64,000 nucleotides of DNA from Amia ocellicauda. Taxonomy: Eukaryota > Chordata > Actinopteri > Amiiformes > Amiidae. Numbering within the stretch: the stretch's first letter is position 1; every line of letters begins with the position of its first letter. Below the pieces are notes generated by a model, which made no database searches, was not told the origin of the DNA, and saw only the letters and a program-made list of their open reading frames with translations. Below are positions 10,453-27,000 of the stretch, one piece after another. Made by a program: the position numbers and the translations under genes. Location of the stretch: contig NC_089863.1 of the NCBI RefSeq assembly GCF_036373705.1, positions 6,135,357 to 6,199,356 of the forward strand. Reading direction: 5' to 3'.

Positions 10453-12000
10453 GTAAGGCCTCCCCAAGTGCTGGTGCTGTATAGACTAGGACACTGGTGC
10501 TTCTCAGAAAAATGAAACACTCACTGTGCAATTATTATCATATTTGTGATAATCATCATTATTATTAATATTGCCATTATTATGATTACGGATATTCTTT
10601 GTACCTTAATACCTCTGCTCTGGATGATTGATATGCTGAATGTTCTTTCTCAAACTGCCTGATTTTTCTTCAAGTGTCTCTGCCTTATATTTCTATTGTG
10701 TTTTTCTTGAGGAATAAAATCTTTGTAACAATCAAGCAAGGACACTCAATGAGTTGTGGACTGTGATTGAATTTGTTTTAAACATATGCCATGCGTGCAG
10801 GTCTTTTTCTTTAGATGATGATGATGATTATAAAATGTATTAAGTCAGATTGATGCCGTGAATGGGACATGTTTGGAGAGACTCATGGGGCACGACATTC
10901 AGACTGTTTTACCCTTTCTAAGTCGGGTGGTAGATGGATTTATGGAATAATTTCCACTATCGGTTTACAAATATTTTGCTCTGGAACCTATTCGTTTGTT
11001 TGTTTTTAAATATAATTCATATGACTCATTTTAGTTAAAAGCCAGAGTACCTATCATGTACTCATGTAGAGCACAGTCTTGAATGGATGTGGACAAGGGT
11101 GGAGAGCACAGTGGGGCAGGAAAAGGTGGCATCTGCGTGGCTTTCGGTGCCGGGGATGCACGACCTTTCCTCGTCAGACGCACAAAGACACAATCGGACC
11201 GACAGATGGAGGACCATTTATTTCCGTGACGCGGCCTGACTCGCATTCGGTGAGGATGCCACGCACCTTGTTGCCATAGTACCGGGAGAGATACACGCGT
11301 GACGGTCGTGACCAGAACGGACCAGAGTGGCTGCTTGACCACTCAGTTACAACAGTAGCAACAGCAGCATCTGACTTTTCATGACAAGTGACATTAGCAA
11401 GCGGACAGTGCTGGGTCTAGGGCCATTGATTTAATCTGTAATAAAATATGAACATTCTTACATTCCTAACTATACATGCAAATTTTATTTAATTTCCTTG
11501 GCATATGCTTGCGGTTAAAATCAAACCAACTGATGAATACTGACGGTGTGTTTTAAAGACCGATTCTAAACTTACAAAGGAAAGCTACACAATTAGGCTA
11601 TATTGAAAAGTGATCCTGTATTTTTCACCCGTAGCAAGCCAAAGTTATGCTCGTAGGAAATTGACAGAAAATAGGTGTAAATCCCGCGGCTCTGTGATGC
11701 GCTGCTTTGCAGGGCTGCACCTGAGCCGCAATCCGGGACATTGTGAGCCAGAACGGGAATTAAAATTAGCTGGTACATTGAAATAAATACACGTGTTAAT
11801 TATCCCTACACCTTTGCTGAAATGAATCCGGTTGCTGAATGACTGTGTAATAAACAAGTCATTGTGATGATCCTGTCTCTGAGCCGCTGAGCAAAGTTAC
11901 TGACTAGAGAGAAATTGCATGTTATGTCAATTTAATATAGTATTAACAAACAAAGTACATTACGTTAAATGATTAATGTCTGCATATTAACAAATTAATA

Positions 12001-12033
<33 letters not shown>

Positions 12034-15000
12034 AATAATGAAATACATTCAAAGTAATATTGTATCCATTATTATTAATCTAATTGGATTGTTTAACGTG
12101 CATTATAGTGATGCATAATTATGAATCTGACATTGAACGCCAGTGGTTTACACCAGTCAATGTCCTGATGGGAGGAATCCATTTTTTTTAAACGGTCTAA
12201 CAACAAATGGGCTTAACTGTCACTAATCTGATTAAGCTCAGTCCCGGCGGCAGGATGAACTGGGCAGGGGGGCATCAGAAATGACTAAGGGGGGCACAAT
12301 ATTCCCTCAGCCGGCACTTCGTCATCGCCCCCCCACAACGCTGTACCACCCCAAGAATAAGTACTGGACCCCCTTGGCCACGCCGTTTCACATTGTCTGA
12401 TATCGCCAACGGGTTTTCATACCTGATTTTTTTTTTTTAACTAATTTTATGGAAGAAAAAGAAAAACACTATACTGGCTATAGTGGACCAGGGCTGGAGA
12501 CCCTGCTGTACAGGACTGGACTGTCTCTCTGCAGGACCAGGGCTGAGACCCTGCTGGACTGGACTGTCTCTCTGCAGGACCAGGGCTGAGACCTTGCTGG
12601 ACTGGACTGTCTCTCTGCAGGACCAGGGCTGAGACCCTGCTGGACTGGACTGTCTCTCTGCAGGACCAGGGCTGAGACCCTGCTGGACTGGACTGTCTCT
12701 CTGCAGGACCAGGGCTGAGACCCTGCTGGACTGGACTGTCTCTCTGCAGGACCAGGGCTGAGACCCTGCTGGACTGGACTGTCTCTCTGCAGGACCAGGG
12801 CTGAGACCCTGCTGGGCTGGAATGTGTCTTTGGAGGACCAGGGCTGGAGTCTATATAAATTAATAAGCTCTACCAATACATTGTATTGCAGTTAGCGTTG
12901 CCAAAGCAGTGTGTCACTGGTTATACAGGGGGGGGGGGGGGGGGGGCGGCGGTCGTTGCAATACATTTGTGTTTCAACACACCAAACTTTTATTTTTGAC
13001 TGTTTCGGGGGGGGTGTCCAAGTCTTAATTACCCCACCTGTGAAGATATGTCATTGTTTGAGAAACTCGCTGATAAGTGATATTGTTGTCATGCCTCGTT
13101 CCCCAACGTTATCGCTGTCCTGATATCTCTTGGCCCTTTTCACGATTCTGCTGAATCGAAACTTAGCCAGTGCTCTTTATATCTACCAGCGCGCCACGTA
13201 GACAGTTTAAGCATAAGATGTTTCCTACTTTTTCAACGTTTACTTTTGATTTCAATACTATTAAAATACTGTTTAATTTATTTACTTGCAACAAATATTG
13301 AACTTGAATTGCTGTGTGAAGGGCATCAAGAAATGCAGATTCTACTGAATACAGACTAGACTTGCGTGTTCTGCATCAACTAACCAAAATACTAACATGA
13401 TTGTGTTGATTTGATGTTTTTTGTTAAGTGAGTACAAACTGAACTATTTGAGAACATGCTTCATGCTGGTAACGCATATTAACATATTTGTTAAATATAT
13501 TAAGAAAAACATTAGCAAAAATGCAGTTATGAGATTAGAATATCGATTTTTCTCCATTACTATTTATAAAAATGTAACTGTTAGGGGGCATTTGGTACTC
13601 ATGTTAAAACAGCGATTCTTACTCCTGACACGTCGATCACAGTTTTTTCACGGTGATAATGCAATTGCTTACTTGAACCAAGACCCCCTTCACACTTATT
13701 AGGCAGGCCCTGGGCGACTCAGATTTAGTCCGGCTTTTCTCAGACACCCCGTTTACACTTGCGGTTTAGGAGCCTCAGTGCGTCACATATGCGGGCGAAA
13801 AGGCGGCCTAAACGAAATGCATGCCGGGAATAAACACACCTGCTCAAACAAAAAGGTGACGCAGGACATTAGCTCTGCTTACAGGTGTCTGCGATGTGTT
13901 TATAATCACAACTTATTAATATCGATTGGCTATTGTTCGGTTCTATATTTTATTTGAAAGTAATCTTAACCCTTTGCAGCCGAAGCTTTATAAAATAATT
14001 AAAAATGTGCTGATTCAATGGGGAATCGAATTCATATATTTCCCTTTTAAAATGTCTATCTTCGGTTCTGCAAGTTTAAAAGTGCTGTTATACAAAAAGC
14101 GAAGCACCTTTATTGGGACATCTGCATTAAATCACAAGAAATCGTATGCATTAGTATGCAATCGTCTGCATCGAAAGCAGCCTCTGTGATGCGTCTATAG
14201 ATTTATCCTCATAGATAGCAGCGCTGGACGGTTCCTGACCTCCGTGAAGTTGGCACCCCATGTGCTCAGAATATGAATAAAAACATGAGTTCGTTTGTGC
14301 TGCATTTGTGCTGGTTTGTGCCTCAAAAATCATCGTTTGCTATTCACGCATTACGTTATTTCAATCGCATTGCATTAAAATCGGTCTCCTTTATTTAATA
14401 AAAAGATGAGCCATGTACCCTAATAAAACAGTGGTCAGCATAGCACGTAGACATGTGATAATGAAAGCTGATTTAGACGTTCCAGAATTAGGAATGATTC
14501 GATTGAAATCAATGTTATTTACTAAAATAAATATAATAGACTTTCTGTTGTTGTTATTGTTGTTGCTTCTTAGTGTAACACGCGTTGTGCCGTTCTGACA
14601 AACTGCGCTTCCCTGTCAGGATGAGCAGCCCGGTATCTGAAAACAATGGGCTACCGGTTGAAATGAGCTGCCGCGAATGAAAATATTAAGCAGCTCATCC
14701 TGTCAGACATAAAGGACCTGTCTGAATGGGCTTCCCTCTGTTTTTCAACACTATTACTGTATTAGAAGCTTTCAAACCCTATGTAGCTCATCCTGTCATT
14801 TATGCGTAAATAGCAAATTGGTCACTATGAAATAACACGGCCAAAATCATTTTAAATGTACGTAATTATTACCAACACATTTATGGGCGTGTTCACTGCG
14901 CACGCGTACTTTCGCTAGGCAGCTCATTCAAACAAAGTAGCTCAGTTTGTCAGAACACCTGAATTAGCCCGGGTCGAAAAGTGTGAACGGGGTCAAATTA

Positions 15001-18000
15001 TGTCCTTGTTTGGTCGAAAATATTAGTGTAATTATGCCTTAAACTGTTGATTATCCTCTAAGGGTTTGCTTTTTTCAAAATGATTTCAAAAGAAAATAAA
15101 TAATTAATGAATTAAATAAATCAATAAAGATCAGCACACATAGTAAAACAATGTAGTCACAGTAAAAAGTCCGTTTTGAAACAGTAAATGCTAAAACTGT
15201 AGGATTGACTTTTCATGGCTAGTATTCCTGCTAACACACAATGTTGCCGCAATGCTGTAGCAACGTCATTTAAATTGTGGCAACGTTGTGTGTTAGCTGG
15301 GTAAGGTGTGTCAGCTTTAGATAATGAATGTATCCCTCTGAAAATAATGTGTACATGTTTAAAAAAGGCCATACATAGTGTTTTTAAAGATGTTTATTTT
15401 GTTTACCAGAAAGTATGTATAAAACACTCGTGCTCTGAATAAGCAAAAACCGAAAAACATGTCTTGTTTTTGCAACGATATAAGTGTAACCTCTTCAGAT
15501 TTCTTTGCAAAGTCTAACGACTCAGGATTATGCTGTGATTATGAGCCAAGCAAGACACAGTGTCTTTCTGTCCTAACCCCAGTTTAACATAATTAACGGT
15601 GAAACGAAACGAAATAGGTTGATGGTGTGACTAATTCTGCGCCTGATGACGAGTTTTCATTTCTCGGCAAGTGTTCTATTCTCGGAGATGGAATTCAGTA
15701 CTGCACCAATTTGCATGTCATTCTTCTAACCACACCCAGGAAATAAAAAAACATCTAAGGAGTTCTAGCTACAATCTCAGGCGCAAATGATGATGATGAT
15801 GATTATTATTTTTTTTTAAGTATTGGCAGACGCCCTTACCCAGGGTGACTTACAAAATATAAGCGCAAAACAAAGTGCAAGAATACAGTTCAGTACAAGG
15901 CATCAAACGTTACAAATTCTAATTTACATTATACAAAGCAATTCAAAGCTTTGTATACATTGTACAAGTTCAAATTCACACAAGTAAATACAATAAATGA
16001 GGTCTTACATCTTGGAAGGTAAGAGCTAAGTGTAGTCAAGCTGTAAGCTCACAGTCTAGGGCTATGGGAAAGGAATAATAAGGAAATCAATCAATAATAC
16101 AAGTATTAGTAATGCATGAAGCATGATAACATGTTATAAAGTGCTATCTTACAGGAGAGTAAAGGACTAAAATTACAAGTACTGTCTGAAAAGATGTGTC
16201 TTGAATAAGCACCAGAAGGAGGTCAAGGATCATGATGATAATGATGATGAGGTATTTTGTTGTTGTGATTGCTACAGAAAACCAAAAACTGTGATTTATT
16301 TTCACCTTCAGAAAGTTTTGATTTGGTATAGGCCTTGGCCAGTGAATGTGCAAACTGCCGTCAGTTCAACAAGCAACTGAATTTCTAAATGTCTAAATTG
16401 AATAAGGCAGTCGTAATTAAAACGACTACTTACTGATTTTTTTAGATAGGCTTGTTGTGATAACACTGGTATCGCTGTCCATCAAGGGGGCAATTTTGAG
16501 GTGTGACTAATTCGCTTCCTACTTAAAGTGTATTTACAGTGCATTGCAGTGTAGGTAGTGTGTAATTGTGTAAATACTATAAACATAACTATGTGTAACT
16601 GCACTGTGTCAATACACTGAGTTCGATTTCAAGCAACTATGAAGTACTACTTGGATGTAGAAATTGCCCACTGATCCAAATATAAACCGTAATCACATGT
16701 ACAAAAACCCAGGGTTAAAAATGTAGCTGGTAAAGAGGGGACCTGACATTTCAGCAGACATCAACTACAAAAATCAAAGTTTCCTGCCCCCTCTCTCCCC
16801 CTCCCCCAGCACCTGTCAGTCTGTCAGGCCACCCATCTGTAAGTCAGTCAATCATCGTCTGTCAGCAAGTCAGCTATCAGTCTATCCAAGACAAACAAGT
16901 TCACATCCGATGTAAAAGGGCTGTACACTGAACTTTAAACCACTTTTACAATGTTGCAATTACAGCACAGACAATAAATACATCAGCAATGATCTGGACC
17001 CTCCCCACTTCTCCAGAATTGTAGGTGTAGCCATAAACAAAGTTTTTGAAAAATCACTCCAGATAAGTACAAATGGTTGCCGCTTAATCAAATACTCTGA
17101 AATTCTCATTCGATTTAATCTGTAAGCTAGAAGTCACTTGCATTTATAATGATGACGTGCCATTTCTTGGCTTTTACAATGAAGGGCAGGATCAAAACTG
17201 ACTGGGTTTATCTATATGGGAAAGCAGCTAATAAAATATCAAACGCCTGTGAGTTCATGGGAAGTGCCTCTGGGGGCTAGAACTACACATACGCAAACAT
17301 GGTACAGCAAAAGAAATTGTAACCACACTCGTTGCTAATGTTAAGGTTAGTTTGTTTCATCACCAGTGGAAACTAGTGATGCAGCTCAGTGAATGAGGGA
17401 GGTGTCAGCCTTGCCATAAAGTTAACACAACAATAAGATAATTTTGTGGTGAAATTAATTTGACGACTCCATGGAATGGGGTCATAAAAAAAGTTACAGA
17501 GGCACCCTGGTGGAATGGTTGCCACAGCACAGCGACTGTGCCATCTAGTTTTTTGTCCCTTAAAGAGAAAAGGACCTCTCACACCCGACTCCCTGCCATT
17601 GTTTTGATTCCCTGGACACCACAATGGACAGGTCAGTTTAATAACCCTTATTTAAATGTTTTTTCTCACAGGCAGGGAAGTGATACAAAATAAACCAAAA
17701 AAAGGCAGCAGCAATAATGTGCATTTTAAGATAACCTGGATACATCAATAACAACAATACATTTTTCTATGAAATGCTTAAAACCACCTTTAATAGACAA
17801 GGCATTTAATAAGAGATGCAACTAGTAAATACCCCAATTTTTTTAAATATTAGCATGCATATCTAATCTGTTTATTTTCCTGGGAGTAGCCCAGAAGGAG
17901 GGGCAGCATCTCTAGATTAAATTACAACAAAAAAAGTAATACACTAACTTAATTCATACTCTGCTTATTCTCTTCCACCACATTCCTCGTAGGTTCTCTG

Positions 18001-21000
18001 TCCCTCTGAATGACAGACTCTCCTCATGTTTAAAGACCAGGAAAAAATAAACAAAGAAATAATGAAACAATCTCTGCCCCTCCTTTCTTCAGAAACTGGG
18101 GGCTTTGACCAGGGCAAGCTTCACTTAGAGAGGACACAGGGGAAGTGGGGCAGCTGACGTCTGATTACAGAGCAGGGGTGTCACTCTGGTAACCATGGTG
18201 GAACAAGTAATAACTGTCACAGTGAGTCAGGTAGTAAGGTCTGTATTCTGCCATGGGTGAGAAGTCAAGTCACAGGAGGAAGAATACACTTGCACAAACC
18301 CCAAAAGAGCACAGGCCCAGGAATAAGAAATATATCTGAATGAATTTACACTTCCAGGTCTCTTGTGACTGGACATCGTTCACCCATGTGGATGTTAGAC
18401 TGGGTTGTCTCAAATGTGCAGCCATGCCAGATCTCATTGATCTAAAAAAAGTCACCATGAATATTCCTATTAATTCTATTTACTGCTTTCTGACAGCATC
18501 CCCTGAAGCCTTATCAACTACGGCAGCAACAACTACTACTGAAGGACCGACAACAAAAGCAGCACCAACGACAACTGATGTCACGACAACTACTGCAATA
18601 CCAACTACTACTATAAGCCGAACAACTACTGCAGTATCAACAACTACTAAAGGCCCAAAAACTAATTCAGTATCAACAACTACTAATGGCCCAACAACTG
18701 CTACAGCACACATTTTCATTGCTGGCCCAACAACATCTGCTACAACATCCACTGCTGAGGTCCAAATAACTACTACAGCACCTACTACTGCAGCTCCAAC
18801 TACAACAACAGCAGAACAAATGATTACTGTCAGCCCAACAACTTCTGTAGCACTAACTACCACTGACGCCCAATCTTCTACTGAAGCACCAACTACTACT
18901 GACCACCGAACTTCTACTGCAGCACCAATTACTACTGATGGCCGAACTTCTACTGCAGCACCAACAACAATAGCAGTATCCACTACAAAAGATATCCCAA
19001 CAACCATTGCTGGGCAAACTTCTACTGCAGCACCAACTCCTACTGACGGCCAAACACCTACAACAGCACCAACTACTACTAAAGCACCAACAATAACTGC
19101 TGGCCAAACGTCTACTGCAGCACCAACGAGAACAGCAGCACCAACTACAACTGTGGCACCAACAACCACTGCTGGCCAAACTTCAACTGCAGCACCAACG
19201 TCCACTGATGTCCAAACGTCTACTCCAGCACCAAGTATTACTGATGGCCAAACTTTGACTGCAAAAGCAATGACAACACCAGCACAAACTACTAGAGATG
19301 ACCAAACAACGACCGTGGCACAGATGACCACAGACGGCCAAACTTCTACTGCAGCACCAACGACAACAGCAACACCAAATACTACTGTAGCATCAACAAC
19401 CACTGCTGCCCGAACGTCTACTGCAGCACCAACGATAACAGCAGCACCAACTACTACTGTGGCAACAACAACCACTGCTGGCAAAACATCAACTGCAGAA
19501 CCAACTTCTACTGATGCCCAGACTTCTACTGCAGCACCAACGACCACTGATGGCCAAACTTCTACTCTAGCATCAACTACTACTGATGGCCAAACTTCTA
19601 CAGCAGCACCAACTACCACTGATGGCCAAACGTCGACTGCTGTACCAACTACCACTGATGGCCAAACGTCGACTGCTGTACCAACTACCACTGATGGCCA
19701 AACTTCTACTCCAGCACCAACGACAACAGCAGCACCAACTACTACTGTGGCATCAACAACGATTGCTGGCCAAACATCTACTGCAGCACCAACGACCACT
19801 GATGGCCAAACGTCAACTCCAGCACCAACTACTACTGATGGCCAAACTTCTATTGCAGCTCCAATTACTACTGATGCCCAGACTTCAACTGCAGCACCAA
19901 CTACCACTGGTGGCCAAACATCTCCTGCAGCACCAACGACAACAGCAGCACCAACTACTACTGTGGCACCAACAACCACTGTTGGCCAAACTTTGACTGC
20001 AGTACCAATAACTATTGTGACACCAACAACCATTGCTGGCCAAACGTCTACTGCAGTACAAACGACCACTGATGGCCAAACTTCTACTGCAGTACCAACT
20101 ACCACTGATGTCCAAACTTCTACTCCAGCACCAAGTACGACTGATGGCCAAACTTCGACTGCAACAGCAACGACAACATCAGCACCAACTACTACAGATG
20201 CCCCAACAACGAACGTGGCACAGACGACCACAGACAGCCAAACTTCTACTGCAGCACCAACTACCACTGATGGCCAATCATCTACTGCAGCAATAACTAC
20301 CACTAATGGCCAAACTTCTTCTGTAGCAGCAACAACAACAGCAGCACCAACTAGTACTGTAGCACAAACGACCACTGATGGCCAAACTTCTACTGCAGTA
20401 CCAACTACCACTGATGTCCAAACTTCTACTCATGCACCAACAACTACTGATGCCCAAACTTCTACAGCAGCACCAACTACTACAGATGCCCCAACAACGA
20501 CCGTGGCACAGACGACCACAGACGGCCAAACTTCTACTGCAGCACCAACGACAACAACAACACCAACTACTACTGTAGCATCAACAACCACTGCTGCCCA
20601 AACGTCTACTGCAACACCAACGACAACAGCAGCACAAACTACTACTGTGGCACCAATAACCACTGCTGGCCAAACTTCGACTGCAGTACCCATAACTACC
20701 GTGACACCAACAACCACAGCTGGCCAAATGTCCACTGCAGCACCAAACACAACTGCAGCACCAACTACTACTGTAGCACCAACAACCACTGCTACCCAAA
20801 CGTCTACTGCAACACCAACGACAACAGCAGCACAAACTACTACTGTGGCACCAATAACCACTGCTGGCCAAACTTCGACTGCAGTACCAAATACTACTGA
20901 TGGCCAAACGTCTACTGCAGCTCCAACTACTACTGATACCCAGACGTCTACTGCAGCACCAACTACCACTGGTGGCCAAACATCTACTGCAGCTCCAACG

Positions 21001-24000
21001 ACAACAGCAGCACCAACTACTACTGTGGCACCAACAACCACTGCAGGCCAAACTTCTACTGCAGCACCAACAACCATTGCTGGCCAAACGTCTACTGCAG
21101 CACCAACGACCACTGATGGCCAAACTTCTACTGCAGCTCCAACTACTACTGATGCCCAGACTTCTACTGCAGCACCAACTACCACTGGTGGCCAAACTTC
21201 GACAGCAGTACCAATAACTACTGTGACACCAACAACCACTGCTGGCCAAACGTCTACTGCAGCACCAACGACTACTGATGCCCAAACTTCTACTGCATCA
21301 CCAACTACCACTGATGGCCAAACTTCTACTGCAGCAGCAACGACAACACCAGCACCAACTACTACAGACCCCCCAACAACGACAGTGGCACAAACAACCA
21401 CTGCTGGCCAAACATCAACTGCAGAACCAACTTCTACTGATGCCCAGACTTCAACTGCAGCACCAACGACCACTGATGGCCAAACTTCTACTCCAGCACC
21501 AACTACCACTGATGGCCAAACGTCGACTGCTGTACCAACTACCACTGATGGCCAAACTTCTCCTCCAGCACCAACGACAACAGCAGCACCATCTACTACT
21601 GTGGCACCAACAACCACTGCTGGCCAAACGTCTACTGCAGCACCAACCACAACTGCAGCACCAACTACTACTGTGGCACCAACAACCATTGCTGGCCAAA
21701 CGTCTACTGCAGTACAAACGACCACTGATGGCCAAACTTCTACTGCAGTACCAACTACCACTGATGTCCAAACTTCTACTCCAGCACCAAGTACGACTGA
21801 TGGCCAAACTTCTACTGCAGTACCAACTACCACTGATGTCCAAACTTCTACTCCAGCACCAAGTACGACTGATGGCCAAAGTTCGACTGCAACAGCAACG
21901 ACAACATCAGCACCAACTACTACAGACGCCCCAACAACGAACGTGGCACAGACGACCACAGACGGCCAAACTTCTACTGCAGCACCAAATACCACTGATG
22001 GCCAATCTTCTACTGCAGCAATAACTACCACTAATGGCCAAACTTCTTCTGTAGCAGCAACAACAACAGCAGCACCAACTAGTACTGTAGCACAAACAAC
22101 CACTGATGGCCAAACTTCTACTTCAGCCCCAATGACCACTGATGGCCAAACTTCTACTCATGCACCAACAACTACTAATGCCCAAACTTCTACAGCAGCA
22201 CCAACTACTACAGATGCCCCAACAACGACCGTGGCACAGACGACCACAGACGGCCAAACTACTACTGTAGCATCAACAACCACTGCTGACCAAACGTCTA
22301 CTGCAACACCAACGACAACAGCAGCACAAACTACTACTGTGGCACCAATAACCACTGCTGGCCAAACTTCGACTGCAGTACCAAATACTACTGATGGCCA
22401 AACGTCTACTGCAGCTCAAACTACTACTGATACCCAGACTTCTACTGCAGCACCAACGACCACTGGTGGCCAAACTACTACTGTAGCATCAACAACCACT
22501 GCTGCCCAAACGTCTACTGCAACACCAACGACAACAGCAGCACCAACTACTACTGTGGCACCAACAACCACAGCTGGCCAAACTTCGACTGCAGTACCCA
22601 TAACTACCGTGACACCAACAACCACAGCTGGCCAAATGTCTACTGCAGCACCAACCACAACTGCAGCACCAACTACTACTGTAGCACCAACAACCATTGC
22701 TGGCCAAACGTCTACTGCAGCACCAACGACTACTGATTCCCAAATGTCTACACCAGCACCAAGTACTACTGATGGCCAAACATCGACTGCAACAGCAACG
22801 ACAACATCAGCACCAACAACTACAGACGCCCCAACAACGACCGTGGCACAGACGACCACAGACGGCCAAACTTCTACTGCAGCACCAACGACAAGAGCAA
22901 CACCAAATACTACTGTTGCACCAACAACCACTGCTGCCCAAACGTCTACTGCAGCACCAACGACTACTGTTGCACCAACAACCACTGCTGGCCAAACTTC
23001 TACTCCAGCACCAACTACTACTGATGGCCAAACTTCTATTGCAGCATCAACAACCACTGCTGCCCAAACGTCTACTGCAACACCAACGACAACAGCAGAA
23101 CAAACTACTACTGTGGCACCAATAACCACTGCTGGCCAAACTTCGACTGCAGGACCTAATACTACTGATGGCCAAACGTCTACTGCAGCTCCAACTACCA
23201 CTGGTGGCCAAACATCTACTGCAGCTCCAACGACAACAGCAGCACCAACTACTACTGTGGCACCAACAACCACAGCTGGCCAAACATCTACTGCAGCTCC
23301 AATGACAACAGCAGCACCAACTACCACTGTGGCACCAACAACCACTGCTGGCCAAACGTCTACTGTAGGACCAACTTCCACTGATGGCCAATCTTCTACT
23401 GCAGCACCAACTACTAATGATGACCAAACTTCTACTAAAGACGCCCGAACAACTTCTGCTGCACCAACAACTAGTGATGGTCTTACAAATACAGCAGCAA
23501 CAACTACTAATGAAGGCCAAACATCTGCTGCAGCACCAACTACTACTGCCGGCCAATCAACTACTGTGGCACCTTCCACTGCTGAGATACAATCAACTAT
23601 TGCGGCACCAACTACTTCTGACAGCCCAATAATGACTGCAGCACCTACTACTAGTGATGACCAAACTTCTACTGCAGCACCAACTACTACTAATGGCCCA
23701 ACAATGTCTGCAGCACCAACAACAACAGCAGTATCCACTACTACAGATATCCCAACAACCACTGATGGTCAATATTCTACTGCAGCACCAACTACTACTG
23801 GCGGCCAATCAACTACTGTGACACCTTCCACTGCTGAGATCCAATCAACTATTGCGGCACCAACTACCACTGGCGGCCCAACAATGACTGCAATACCAAC
23901 TACTAGTGATGACCAATCTCCTACTGCAGCACCAACTACTACTAATGGCCCAACAACGTCTGCAACACTAACGACAATAGCGGTATCCACTACTACAGAC

Positions 24001-27000
24001 ATCCCACCAACTGCTGTGGCACCAACGACCACTGATGGCCAAACTTCTACTGCAGAACAAACTACTGCTGATGGCCCAACATCGTCTGCAGCACCAACGA
24101 CTGCAGCAGCATCAACTACTACTCATTCCCCATCATCAACTGCAACACCAACATCCACTGCCGGCCAATCTTCTACTGTAGCACCAACTACTGCTCATGG
24201 CCAAACAACTTCTGCTGCACCAACAACTACTGATGGCCAAACAATTACAGCAGCACCAACTTCTACTGGCATTCCAGCAACTACTACTGATGCCCAGACG
24301 TCTACTGCAGCACCAACAACCACTGCTGGCCAAACTTCGACTGCAGTACCAACTACTACTGTGGCACCATCAACCACTGCTGGCCAAACATCGACTGCAG
24401 TACCAACTTCTACTGATGCCCAGACGTCTACTGCAGCACCAACGACCACTGATGGCCAAACTTCTACTCTAGCACCAACTACAACTGATGGCCAAACTTC
24501 TACTGCAGCAGCAACGACAACACCAGCACCAACTACAACAGACACCCCAACAACGACAGTGGCACAAACAACCACTGCTGGCCAAACTTCGACTGCAGTA
24601 CCAACTACTACTGTGGCACCGACAACCACTGCTGGCCAAACATCGACTGCAGTACCAACTTCTACTGATGCCCAGACTTCTACTGCAGCACCAACGACCA
24701 CTGATGGCCAAACTTCTACTCTAGCACCAACTACTACTGATGGAAAAACTTCTACTGCAGCAGCAACGACAACCCCAGCACCAACTACTACAGACGCCCC
24801 AACAACGACAGTGGCACAAACAACCACTGATGGCCAAACCTCTACTGCAGCACCAACTACCACTGATGGCCAATCTTCTACTGCAGCACCAACTACCACT
24901 GATGGCCAAACTTCTACTGCAGCAGCAACGACAACAGCATCACCATCTACTACTGTAGCACCAACTACTACTGATGGCCAAACTTCTACTCTAGCACCAA
25001 CTACTACAGACACCCCAACAACGACAGTGGCACAAACAACCACTGATGGCCAAACCTCTACTGCAGCACCAACTACCACTGATGGCCAATCTTCTACTGC
25101 AGCACTAACTACCAATAACGGCCAAACTTCTTCTGAAGCAGCAACGACAACAGCAGCACCAACAACTACTGTGACACTAACAACCACTGATGCCCAAACT
25201 TCTACTGCAGCACCAACGACCACTGATGGCCAAACTTCTACTCCAGCAACAACTACTAATGAAGGCCAAACATCTGCTGCAGCACCAACTACTACTGCCG
25301 GCCAATCAACTACTGTGGTACCTTCCACTGCTGAGATCCAATCAACTATTGCGGCACCAACTACATCTGACAGCCCAACAATGACTGCAGCACCTACTAC
25401 TAGTGATGACCAAACTTCTACTGCAGCACCAACTACCACTGATGGCCAAACATCTACTGCAGCACCAACAACAACAGCAGTATCCACTACTACAAATATC
25501 CCAACAACCACTGCTGGCCAAACTTCGACTGCAGTACCAACTACTACTGTGGCACCGACAACCACTGCTGGCCAAACATCGACTGCAGTACCAACTTCTA
25601 CTGATGCCCAGACTTCTACTGCAGCACCAACGACCACTGATGGCCAAACGTCTACTCTAGCACCAACTACTACTGATGGCCAAACTTCTACTACAGCAGC
25701 AACGACAACACCAGCACCAACTACTACAGACACCCCAACAACGACAGTGGCACCAACGACCACTGATGGCCAAACTTCTACTCTAGCACCAACTACTACT
25801 GATGGCCAAACTTCTTCTGAAGCAGCAACGACAACAGCAGCACCAACTACTACTGTGGCACTAACAACCACTGATGCCCAAACTTCTACTGCAGCACCAA
25901 CGACCACTGATGGCCAAGCTTCTACTACAGCACCAACTACCACTGATGGCCAAACTTCTACTGCAGGAGCAACGACAACACCAGCACCATCTACTACTGT
26001 AGCACCAACTACTACTGATGGCCAAACTTCTACTGCAGCAGCAACGACAACACCAGCACCAACTACTACAGACTCCCCAACAACGACAGTGGCACAAACA
26101 ACCACTGATGGCCAAACCTCTACTGCAGCACCAACTACCACTGATGGCCAATCTTCTACTGCAGCACTAACTACCACTAATGGCCAAACTTCTTCTGAAG
26201 CAGCAACGACAACAGCAGCACCAACTACTACTGTGGCACTGACAACCACTGATGCCCAAACTTCTACTGCAACACCAACGACCACTGATGGCCAAACTTC
26301 TACTCCAGCACCAACTACCACTGATGGCCAAACTTCGACTGCAGCAGCAACGACAACAGCATCACCATCTACTACTGTAGCACCAACTACTACTGAAGGC
26401 CAAACTTCTACTGCAGCAGCAACGACAGCAGCATCACCATCTACTACTGTAGCACCAACTACCACTAACGGCCAAACATCTTCTGAAGCAGCAACGACAA
26501 CAGCAGCACCAACTACTACTGTGGAACTAACAACCACTGATGCCCAAACTTCTACTACAGCACCAACGACCACTGATGGCCAAACTTCTACTCCAGCACC
26601 AACTACCACTGATGGCCAAACTTCTACTGCAGTAGCAACGACAACAGCATCACCATCTACTACTGTAGCACCAACTACTACTGATGGCCAAACTTCTACT
26701 GCAGCAGCAACGACAACCCCAGCACCAACTACTACAGACGCCACAACAACGGCAGTGGCAGCAACAACCACTGCTGGCCAAGCTTCGACTGCAGTACCAA
26801 CTACTACTGTGGCACCAACAACCACTGCTGGCCAAACATCGACTGCAGTACACACTTCTACTGATTCCCAGACTTCTACTGCAGCACCAACGACCACTGA
26901 TGGCCAAACTTCTACTGCAGCAGCAACGACAACACCAGCACCAACAACTACAGACGCCCCAACAACGACAGTGGCACAAACAACCACTGATGGCCAAACC

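Larger units (their letters stand above)
10453..18496 (+). other. Intron 1 of mucin copy 2, largely unrecognised
   Basis: This is 8 kb between the signal-peptide exon and the repeat exon. Apart from the separately listed hAT-like end, minisatellite, (ATT)n, G-run, hairpin and dispersed tail, I see no exon, RNA gene or transposase. AT-rich single-copy-looking sequence fills 10453-11990, 13000-15220 and 15870-18480. A GAT/ATT-rich stretch runs at 15787-15820. The motif AGCTCATCCTGTCA and variants recur near 14690, 14785 and, more weakly, 14625 and 14920; their meaning is unknown. Confidence 0.5.

Noticed and set aside
18340-18496. An ATG at 18340 giving an upstream extension of the mucin frame.
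   Set aside because: The extension lacks a signal peptide. A good acceptor at 18495-18496 matches the phase of the signal-peptide exon at 10392-10452.
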